Of a stretch of 64,000 bases of DNA, positions 54,902 through 64,000 are shown piece after piece. The stretch spans positions 15,038,859 through 15,102,858 of the forward strand of contig NC_030858.1 in assembly GCF_000208745.1 (NCBI RefSeq), given 5' to 3'. Made by a program: the position numbers and the translations under genes. Source of the stretch: Theobroma cacao. Lineage: Eukaryota; Streptophyta; Magnoliopsida; Malvales; Malvaceae. How positions within the stretch are numbered: position 1 is the first letter of the stretch; every line of letters starts with the position of its first letter. Under the pieces are notes generated by a model. It saw only the letters and a program-made list of their open reading frames with translations, was not told the origin of the DNA and searched no databases.

Positions 54902-57096
54902 TGATAGAGTTGGATCTTAATGGATTGATGCGATTGTGTAAAATATGGATTTCAAAAAATTTCTTTTATAAAGGAAGCAAGCAATCCAATTACACAAGCA
55001 GAAACACACATCATTCTTATTGCAAGTAACATAATCACAACCTAAGAAAATAAGAATCTATTAAGTAAAAAAAAACATACCTTTTTATTTTGATATTCTT
55101 ATTTTTGGACACCACCACACCAATAAATGATTTCTCAACCAAACAAGTTTACCACTTATTCTTCAAGAATTCCTTCAACTTGAACCTTGAGTGGATAAGG
55201 TATGGAATGCAAAACTACAAGATGGCAACCGATTTTGTCTTTTTTTTCTTCTTAAAAATTAATGGCTATTTTCTTTCAAAAAATTCAGCTAAAAATGGGA
55301 AAGAGGAAAAGGGATACGACAAAGTTAAGAGGAGGAAGAAATTGACGGCTGAAACTTTTCCAAGAAAGTTCGTATGTTTCTTTTCTTCCAATATCTTCTC
55401 TTTTTATTCAAATTCTTGCCTCAAAGGTTTAATCAATATCAAATATGTTTGAATAATCTTAACCATCCATTTAGAGTTATGGCAGCATTAAACATGCTCC
55501 ATAATTATCAAAATTAAAATCAAAGAATAAGTAAATTAATTCTTTAATTATGATTTAGAGTTCTTGATAAAATAAAACTCCTTGTTGAATAATAACTCTT
55601 ACTTAGTTATTATCCATCTTTATTTAAAAAGAATCAATAATAAAAAAGAGTGATAGTCAAACATGGAGTCTCCTTTTATCAATATGGATGTCTAGATTCA
55701 TTTTGCTAGAATCCTCCTAGCATTATCTTAATTTAAAACAATTCTTGTCTTTAATTAAGACAAATATTTTATCTTGTATAAATTGATACAAATATGTTTT
55801 CTTATCTAGATTAAGACAAAAAATATTTTTCTTGCCTTAAATTAAGACAAACATTTTTTTGTTTAAATTAAGACAAAACATGATTTCTTGTCTAAATTAA
55901 GACAAACATGCTTTCTTGTCTAAATTAAGACATAACACGTTTTATTGTCTAAATTAAGACAAACATGTTAAAGTTGTGATTTTTGTACACAATTTAATTT
56001 ATCAAATAAAACATGCATTCCAACTTAAACAAGTTGAATTCTACTAAGCTAAGTTACAAATCTATTTGGACATAGATATTTCAAGCTCCTATAAACTTAG
56101 AATTATTCATAATCTCATTAAAAATAATTCAAACTTATTAACGATGAAATCACTCCACCATAGATTCATGGTTGCACTCTTGAATTAACTATAATTACAG
56201 GAAATAATTCTTACTCAATATTAATTATTAGTTGTCCAATTACAAACCTTATATTGTGAACTCTCATAGCCATCCAATGACAAAAGGTGAATTTATTGTT
56301 TTACCCTTTATGTCAATTTTGTCCGTAATGTCAAATTTCATCCAATTAGTGATTCAATACTCTAGATCTAATCTTTTGAATATCCAAATATGATGAATAG
56401 CTAATTCATCAATCCACTGGGCCCTGATTAATCACCAATATTCTTGAAATCATTAGAAGTGATGTTAATGCTATGAACTCTATTGTTTGGATATATGTTC
56501 CCAGATGTTCAACTCGATTATAATCCCAACATATGGAGTCTAGATCAATGCTTTATGATGATCATGCTCATGGTATATCAAAGATTATAAGGAGATTAAA
56601 CACAAGTCCACTATCTACCAAGATTTTGGTTCTACTATAAGCAAATGCATAAGTGTGAAATCATGATTTGAGTAACGGTTAAACTTAAATTTGATTCTCA
56701 TATGATACCAGTTCATGTTATAGTGTCATTACTCAAAGTCAACCATTTCGATGATTTAAAACTAATCATTCCCTTGAAATGAATCACAATCGTTTTGTTG
56801 GAAGTAATCTGGACACTATAGCCTTAACATAATAAAGTGACTAGTTTTATTATATGGTTGTGAACAATTTTTAGATTCAATTAAAATATATTTCTCCTAT
56901 GTATGACTTTTCATACAAATGTATTTTAATATCTCAATAGAATTATGGTACCTTAATAACTAGATAATGAATGCTTACTTAAAACAAACTCTTTGTCTCA
57001 TTATCAAAATGTACTTTCATTATAAATAAATTTAATGAAATTAAATATGAGAATATACTTACTTTCCAGGACACTATATTCTTAAAATTCCTAACA
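54902..57096 (-). mobile_element. Copia-type solo LTR nested in the copia-type element
   Basis: On the - strand it begins TGTTAGGAATTTTAAG and ends CCAACTCTATCA. The TSD AAAGC is perfect (54897-54901, 57097-57101). The length is 2195 bp. It carries a hairpin minisatellite at 55738-55975. The 120-residue + strand frame at 55090-55452 is low-complexity and is not called a gene. Confidence 0.9.
55738..55975. repeat. Minisatellite of eight hairpin units, CTTGTCTAAATTAAGACAAA
   Basis: About eight units of roughly 27-30 bp run head to tail (starts near 55745, 55773, 55800, 55829, 55857, 55884, 55912, 55940). Each holds the inverted repeat TTGTCT...AAGACAA, so each unit can form a 6-7 bp stem with an AATT-rich loop. 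The later units are the least diverged, which suggests recent expansion from that side. Confidence 0.88.
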
Positions 57097-57101
57097 AAAG
57101 C

Positions 57102-60100
57102 CACCAAGTTATCATATATATGCACTTAATATCCTCAACCAAGTTATTAAGAAATATAGCCATTAAACACATTCAAGTATTAATTCATCAAGAGAATCAT
57201 CAATAAGAATGTCATATATATATATATATATCTATCTATAAGCAAAATATGGACATAACAATTATGAAGTTCAAGAAAGAAAATCATAAAGATGTTCAAT
57301 AAGCACATAAGCCATATTTCAACTCCAATACCAAGTGTTAAAGCTCAATATACCAATTGATAGATATAAGTAAAATCCCCCTTTTTGTAAAAGCACAAAA
57401 TCAATTATGAGAGATGGAATCATTTTAAAGCTCATTATATCAATTGGTAAAGCACTAGTAAAGACTTCCTTTATCATTAAGCATTCCAAGCATATCAACT
57501 TCAAGGCTCAAAACATTTAAGAAAGATATGATCAATTTAAAGCTCAAGTGAAAAGAGACAATTATAAAGCTTGATGCTAATTTTAAAACAAGATACTAAT
57601 TGAGAAAACTTAAGGCTTGATACCAATTATGCATTTCACATTCAAGTTTAAGTGAGAAGTAATATAAGGCACAATATCAATTTTGGTATTTAAAAAGATG
57701 TTACTAGTAATGAAGAACACTAAATGTTGAATTCTCACCAAACCTTGTTGTTGAATATCTTAATTCTTTATGATATCAATGATAATGATTGACTCCCCCT
57801 TAATAAATCATAAACTCAATACAAATTGTTAGAGATCCTTAATAGATCAAATATTAATAGAGAAATTATGAGCCTAGAATAAATAAGCATTCAAATGGAT
57901 ATCAATTTATTTCCCTAATACTCAAGTATTCATGGAACTAAAAAAGTATGAGCATCTGAATAGATGTTCAGCATATGCATCAAATACTCATATTTTCAAG
58001 AAATATTTACAAAATAGTTCCTAGGAATGTCTAAGTTATCATTAGTCTTCAAACATCATTCTCAATTATCATCAAGTATCATCAATAATTAATCATCATC
58101 AAGCATTCATTATTTATTCTCAATATCAACCAACCAAGCAATACCAATCAAGCATTTCCAGGAAATTCCCTAGTTCAAATATAAAAATAACAACTCAAGG
58201 AGAAATTAAAAAAAAAATCATCATTAAGCATTTTTAGCTAGTATTCTTCCAAATCATTTTCAAGTGGTCATTTATCCAAGTCATTTTGAAGCAAGCATTG
58301 CAAGATGTATTCTATAAATTATATATGAAATTATCAATTCAATGAGAGATTTCACAGAAGGCATATCATTATTAATAAAGCATGACCAAAGCATTTTGCA
58401 TTTATTACAATCATGTATGAGAGTTATGATCAAATAAGCACAAACATGATTACAAGAAATAAAATGGTTATCTTCATTAATCATGATTCCAATTTTGTTT
58501 ATCAAAATGCAAGCATGAGTTCAATATAGACATATACCCATTCAAAAAATATGCAACCATTGAAGTTCAAGGTACATGCAATTTCTCAATAATTCATTAT
58601 TCATGAGTGATATCCATTGTTATAGAATATTGAAAGTAAAGCACTCAACTTATGAATATATTTAAAGTGAACATTTAATCATCAATGAATACCAATGTCA
58701 AGATTCAAGAATGAGATATTTACATTAGGCATTCATTGCTGACTAAAGCTATAGGTTGTATCTCATTTGACATGTTAAGTTATTCATGGTAACCTATAAG
58801 CTAAAGTTTGATGCACACAAAATCTTTAGATCATGTAAACATTAAGGCTCAATGAAGACATAGTTAACATTTAAATGCATATTCAAAATAAATTTCAACT
58901 ATGCCAACTTACAATATATGTCATGATCAAACTTGACAATTAAATTCATATCCAAATGCATAGCTCAAGTCAAGTTTTAGACTTCAAACCTTAAGGTCAA
59001 GCAAAATGAAAATTCATGTAAGCATGTGTCTTAACTAAAATAATAGATGAACCAAAAATATTTTTCATTTAGTTTAATGAGTTCATCCTAATCAAATTCA
59101 TGCACATAATCAAGAAACCAATCTTGAAACAATCATTTAAGCACTAACGTAAAATATATTTGAAGAATAGTTCCTAGATTAGCATTTAGACATTTCAATT
59201 TTCATGAGAAGATAATATATATATATATATGCACATGAAGATCCAATAAGATTAACAAATTCAAGCATTGATGAACAATTTCTCTATCATTATTTTACAG
59301 GTTGAAAATACATGAGAATTTATAGAATTCATATGAGTGTCATGCTTGGGAATAGATAGATTTAAGCAACCAAGAAAGTTTTCTCATTTTTCATCAAGTG
59401 TTGCAATTTCAAGGATGTGTACTTGCACTCAATGATCATGAGAATATTCAAAATGCATGTTTTAAGAGTCAAGAATCATCTTTAAAAAAGGAAATTCAAG
59501 GAAGAAAATATTGCAAAGGACAAGAAGTGAAGTAAGAAGACAATTTGGAACTCAAAACCTATCCATTTTGGCTTTAAAGCACTCAAGAGTCAACTACATA
59601 TCCCTAGGGGTTCACTTTTTATCATTCCATCAACACTGCTTGCATTTTGTTCTCCAATAATCGACTAGCTATGCTAAGGAGTCAATTATGCTTGATCCCT
59701 AAATATTGAAAGTCAGAAAAAGGTGCAAAACATGCAATGTTCCAAGATACAATGATCTCAAAACATGGATTTGTGTGAAAACAATTTAGAATTTTATTTC
59801 AACCATGTTTAGAACATCATTTTGGACATGTATGATCAAAGATTCTTCAAGAAAAACATGTGAACTCAAATTTTGGCTTTTATTGCTCATTGTTCACAAG
59901 TGCTAAAATGTTGAAATGCTCATTTGAACAATCATGTCTCTAATATGCTCAAACATGTTCAATTTTCATCAAAATGCATGAATATGACTTATAAAATGTA
60001 CAAGCATTTTAAACAACGTTTAAGCATAATAAGCATCAAATTTCACATTTTTAACATTTTCCAACATATAAATAAAAATGCCTTTGAGGTCATTCAAGTA

Positions 60101-61590
60101 CTCATTTACAACAAGAACAAGTTATAATGGTATTTTTAACATAAGGTACACTAATTCAAGTTTTATATCATTGAAATCATTGAAGCCTCAAGCATTAAAA
60201 GAAGATTTATTCATTTGCTTAAAATATCATAAATGTCAAATTATCATACTCATGATTATGCATAAGAAAACTTTTTTAATTTATTTCATTAATCATGAGC
60301 GAAATATCAAGCAGAATGAGATTTATGCAATTCATGCATCAAATCAATTTTGCTCAACCATGCTATATCATCAAAAACAATAAATCAATTTCAATCAAAG
60401 AGAATAAAAAGATTTTGCAAGAAAATCAATTGGTAAAGATTTTATCTTTCTTTACAAACTTTTCAACTTGAAATCGTCAAGATTAGACATGTTTTGTGAA
60501 AAATCATGAGCTCAATATCACTCAATTTTGTTCAATTATGCTTTTAATGATTTATAAAATGTGTAATGAGCATAATGAATCATGGTTATGCATGTCAATG
60601 ATGAATTTCAAATATCTCATAAATCATGTACTGAAAATGCCCTTATGACCATTCAAGCTTGCAAGCAAGCATGAACATTCAATAAGAACATGTCAATAAG
60701 TTTTTTCATCATGAAACAAACTTGTCTAATTGATAAATCATGATAAACTTAAGGATGGCAAACATTTTTCTCATATAGGCTCATTTTGCTTTAAAAATAC
60801 CAATTCAAGTAGTCAACGCTTATCATGCTCAAGTTTAGCCAACTTGAAACATTCAATTAAGTCTTAAAAGAAGAGTTGTTCAAGTGGTCAAATTATCTTA
60901 GACACAAGAAAATCGAAAGGTCAACTCTTCAAACTCAATTTTCCTTGTTTATAGGCAATTATGTAAATCAATCTAATAAGCACATATTAGCCATTTCATG
61001 CATACATTCAATCATCAAGCTATTGTGCTCAAGGTTAGGCTTAAAAATAATTTTTCTAAAAAAAATGGTATGAACCAATTTGACAAAGCATGAAGAAAAA
61101 TTATGCAATACATACAAAAGTATTATAATAAATCATTTTATGCAACAAAGCAAAATTAGTCCAAACAAATACCACTATTTAAGCAATTTTCTCAATCAAA
61201 AGAATGACTAACTTTTGGCAAGAGATCATGATGAAATATTAAAGTTCATACAGAAGCACGTACTTATCAATCTTAGACTTCTACTTCCTTCAAGATTATG
61301 CAATTTATAACATATATCATATTAAATCAATTTTGCATAACCAAGATTTATCAATAAGGCTCGAAGGAGAGTAATCATAGAATTATACACTTAATATTCA
61401 AGCAAGAATAGGCAACCAAAATTTTCAACTAAGAAAAGCAAATAATCTTAAAAGCCAAGCGAAATCAATGAAACATTCAATGAATTACCAATCAAAATTC
61501 TCATTAAAAAAAAAAGCTTTTAGCATAGAGATCACCCATTTTCCTTTATGCGTGACTAGAAAGCATTCATTCTTCAAGAATTATTCCTCC
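57102..61590. other. Noncoding interior of the copia-type element
   Basis: About 4.5 kb of AT-rich DNA with many short words such as AAGCTCAATAT, CAAGCATT and ATCATCAAGCATT, and (TA)n runs at 57216 and 59217. Frames reach only about 100 residues and none matches a copia pol domain on either strand. It may be a large spacer of a LARD-type element, or very decayed pol. Confidence 0.6.
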
Positions 61591-62608
61591 TTGCTTTAGC
61601 ACACCTACAACAGATATTTTTCATTTGATCATTGGTATCCAAATTGCTTTGGATCCTTGAAAGTTAGTCTCGTTACACAAAGTTCCTTTCAGAACCCATG
61701 CTTGTCTAAATTTATAAGGTAAAAATTTTTTATTTGGATAAGTATATGAACAATAACTATAAATGTTCAATGATTGCATTTGGTCATTTTGGAAGATGAG
61801 AAATTCATGAAAACCTTTTCTTTCTCATTTAATAAATCTTCAAATTTCCTTTTCACATCAAAATTCCCTTTTTCCAAAATATCAATTTTCTTTTGGTAAG
61901 CTTTAATATCTTTTTCAAATTTTCATTTTCTTTTTCCAAGTCCATTTTTGTTTTCACCAAAAATTCGCTTTTAATGTTAAAGTATGGAAATGGTTTTCTT
62001 GTACTTCAAATTCATTTTCTCAATCAAATGCTATATCTTTAAAAGCATCATGCAATTCATCAAAAGCATATGAATTAAGTTCACAAGATGAAGAAATTAC
62101 CTTTATCTCTTCAAGAGCCTTGATGCATAATTTAATTTGATTTAAGGATTCATCTTCACTTGATTCCTTATCTGCATTTTCCATATTGCTTGTTAAGCAT
62201 TGATTCTCACAAAAATTATCTTTCGATTCCTTTTCTTTTTTTCATTTCTCCATATAACTCTTCTAATTTTTCTTAAATTTCCTTCACACTTTTACACATG
62301 AACATTCTATTGTATTCTCTATAACAAGTGCACAAATGAGAGTGTGCATGGCCTTAAAGTTGATTTGTACTCTTTTTATTTCAGCTTTTGTCCACTTACT
62401 TCTATCTTTGAGAGTTTTTTCACCATTTACCAAATTAGTAATCATAGGGATGAAAGGACTATCGAAATAATGACATCCCACATCTTATAATCATAAGCCC
62501 TAACATAAATGGACACTCTAGTACTCTAAATTGGTAATTGGTTCCATCAAATAGAGAAGGCATATTTATGGATTGACCCTTAGTATCATTAAAATTTTAA
62601 GCAGCCAT
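61591..62608 (-). pseudogene. Copia gag remnant
   Basis: The start at 62608 gives MAA, then a stop, then GQSINMPSLFDGTNYQF, the P.F.G.NY..W opening of copia gag (DUF4219). Further pieces are RAYDYKMWDVI-like and KWTKAEIKRVQINFKAMHTL (62400-62330, the W...E......N..A...L pattern of the UBN2 domain), then SVKEIWEKLEELYG. Downstream come SSEDESLNQIKLCIKALEE, FDELHDAFKDIAFD, a Lys/Glu-rich coiled-coil-like stretch, and W.LKGTLCNETNFQGSKAIW near 61690-61640. The latter part resembles the region around the zinc knuckle in SIRE-type copia elements. Frame changes and stops are frequent. Coding sequence then ends without protease. Confidence 0.75.
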
Positions 62609-62651
62609 TAGATCTTTCTCTCAAGATATTAAGCTTTAAAATCAAAGGTTA

Positions 62652-62664
62652 GGCTCTGATACCA
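62652..62664 (-). promoter_or_regulatory. Primer binding site (initiator Met tRNA type)
   Basis: The - strand reads TGGTATCAGAGCC two bases after the LTR end ...GGGACCAACA. This is the exact primer-site form for initiator methionine tRNA and shows that the element runs on the - strand with its 5' LTR to the right. Confidence 0.92.
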
Positions 62665-62666
62665 TT

Positions 62667-63566
62667 TGTTGGTCCCAAAGAGAGTGTTGGAGGGGGGTGA
62701 ATAACACTTTTAGAATAACATAAAATTCTTTCCAAGTTAAGAGCTAATTGTGGGAATTTGATAATGGAAGTTTAAAGCTTATTGGAAGAGTGATTTAAGA
62801 GTTAAGAATAAAAGAAAAATAAAAGAAAGTAGACAAAGCATGATGATCTATAGTGGTTTAATCCCTTTGACCTACATCCATTACCTTGATCTCCCAATCA
62901 AGGATTTTCAAACCAATTCACTAACATTAGTGGAATTCTCAAGCTTCCACTAAGCTTTTACAATGACTTTTTACTAGCTCAGCCATAACCTTTAACAATG
63001 GCTTTTCTTGGGATCAACCAATATCCAAAACTAACTTTTCTAAGCCTAAGTTAGAACCTACAACAACAACTAAGTTAACCCGATCTTGATCTACCCCTTA
63101 GAGTGTCTCTTCCACTTTAAGTAAACAAGAAATAGAGAAGAGATGAAGTATAATTGAGCACCTAGGTGATCTAAGATGTACAAAGTTAATCTCAAACACT
63201 TTTTCAAAGGATGAGAGTGAAATGTGAGTGTAAAGAAAAGGTTTTTGATCTTTAAGCTTAAAATCATTTTAAATGGCTTTTCTTTATCATTTTTTACTGT
63301 TAGAGAGATTTTAAATACTTGAAATATCACTTCTGGCCATTGGAGACAAAAACTAGCCATTTCTAGCCATTATTTTGTCCTTTTGTACTTAAATTTAAAT
63401 TTGTAGACAGTGCTTCATTAACTAGTTATAGGAAAACTTTAACCGATTAAGCTTTCTCTGACTTGCACACTACTTCTCTATCTTAACCAATTAATGGTAG
63501 CCTTAACTAATTACTAACTTTTTGTTTTCAAGCACCTTCAAGCACTGTTTTTGGCTAGCCTCCTTT
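62667..63566 (-). repeat. 5' LTR of the copia-type element, truncated by insertion
   Basis: It starts TGTTGGTCCCAAAGAG on the + strand and follows the copy at 52726, with a short extra segment near 62867-62880. It continues to TTGGCTAGCCTCCTTT at 63566, where a new LTR begins. The remaining roughly 450 bp should lie beyond the inserted element. Confidence 0.85.
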
Positions 63567-64000
63567 TGAAATACCCCATACTTTGATATAGTGATAAATA
63601 AAGTTGATCGAATGCAAATTGAGGTCAATTAAAATGTTTAAAAGTGATAAAAGACGAAAAGAGTAGTTTAGGATAAAATATTTCGCAAGTGAGAAAATAA
63701 CAATAAAATAATAATAATTTTATCAAAAGAGAATTTGTGAGATAAAAGGCAATTCAGAAGTCAAGTGAGGTATAATAAGGTATTTCAGGTACCAAGGAGA
63801 CAGATTAAAATTTTATAAAATATTAATATTTAGCCGGATGTCGAAATCAGTCAAGAAGAAGGATCATATGGTGGATCCAAGTGGGGGAGAAGATGGCAAG
63901 CCGATCTTATAAAAATATTTGTCATGATATACATGTAATGGATAGCATGTTTGCATGCTAGGAGAGTCCCGAAAAAAATTTACAAAAGTCGATATTGTAG
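63567..64000 (+). mobile_element. Long-LTR family, copy 5, with extended 5' end (partial)
   Basis: It begins TGAAATACCCCATACTTTG, the same start as copy 4 read on its own strand. It contains GTGGGGGAGAAGA at about 63881-63893, followed by TGGCAAGCCGATC, and then the family sequence (CTTATAAAAATATTTGTCAT..., GAGAGTCCCGAAAAA). It runs off the window edge. The left flank is CCTTT. Confidence 0.9.

Larger units (their letters stand above)
52726..63566 (-). mobile_element. Ty1/copia-type element, gag only, with nested solo LTR
   Basis: The - strand order is: 5' LTR (62667-63566, cut by another LTR), primer site (62652-62664), gag remnant (62608 to about 61600), long noncoding interior, purine tract (54067-54082), 3' LTR (52726-54066). 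The two LTRs are clearly homologous (GGTCCCAAAGAGAGTG start on the + strand) but visibly diverged. No protease, integrase, RT or RNase H is recognisable over about 7.5 kb. It interrupts the CACTA transposase at 52725; the left flank is AATGA. The other TSD lies beyond the window. Confidence 0.8.

Noticed and set aside
55090..55452. 120-residue Phe/Lys-rich frame
   Set aside because: It lies within a solo LTR with a TSD, has low-complexity composition and shows no domain.
55738..55975. CRISPR-like array of palindromic repeats
   Set aside because: There are no unique spacers, as the whole unit repeats. The host is a plant and the array is within an LTR.

Overview
The window is transposon-packed, AT-rich plant nuclear DNA. 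The element families (L1-type LINE with RNase H, hAT, Mutator-like, En/Spm CACTA, Ty3/gypsy chromovirus, Athila-like, Ty1/copia, tRNA-derived SINE, U6 snRNA copy) are plant families, and I read the host as a eudicot. I do not name a species. I find no intact host protein-coding gene. Every recognisable coding stretch is a broken transposon gene. Most element boundaries rest on terminal repeats plus target-site duplications (TSDs) read directly from the sequence.

Layout. (1) 1-6070: a decayed LINE on the + strand, split by a hAT element (321-1914) and a Mutator-like element (3745-5311) that carries an inverted minisatellite. (2) 6071-13580: intergenic DNA with small DNA transposons, namely a hAT with transposase remnants (7548-8568), long-TIR Mutator-like elements (8649-9230, 11764-12230 and a half copy at 13364-13580), and a U6 snRNA retropseudogene with its own 16-bp TSD. 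(3) 13581 to at least 52725: one CACTA element on the - strand is the scaffold. Its end with the subterminal repeats is at 13581. Its accessory transposase_24-type gene lies at 14364-17470 and its TNP2-type transposase at 45030-52725. Only about 4.9 kb of CACTA DNA is left in the window, spread over 39 kb by insertions. The insertions are a 1.55-kb solo LTR (15108-16662), a 22.8-kb Ty3/gypsy element (17525-40280), an Athila-type LTR (40322-44883) and a copia-type solo LTR (45934-51329). (4) 52726-63566+: a Ty1/copia-type element on the - strand, with Met-type PBS, a gag remnant and no recognisable pol, interrupts the transposase again.

Nesting is several layers deep. The gypsy integrase region is split by a solo LTR (24200-26517) and by an Athila-like element (27010-33277). 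The Athila-like element carries an ORF1-type gene but no pol, and it contains a SINE and another solo LTR. One family of very long LTRs (about 3.1 to 3.5 kb, ending in GTGACA) occurs five times: 34457, 41474, 47296, 47617 and 63567. Two of these copies are affected by assembly gaps (765 N, and a single n). Two copies have an LTR start displaced about 330-360 bp upstream, with an internal polypurine tract, which suggests that the LTR boundary was redefined.

No genes here work together as a living system. The value of the window is a relative chronology of insertions: MULE, then CACTA, then LTR elements, then solo LTRs inside LTRs. Several small structural oddities are listed in the findings.
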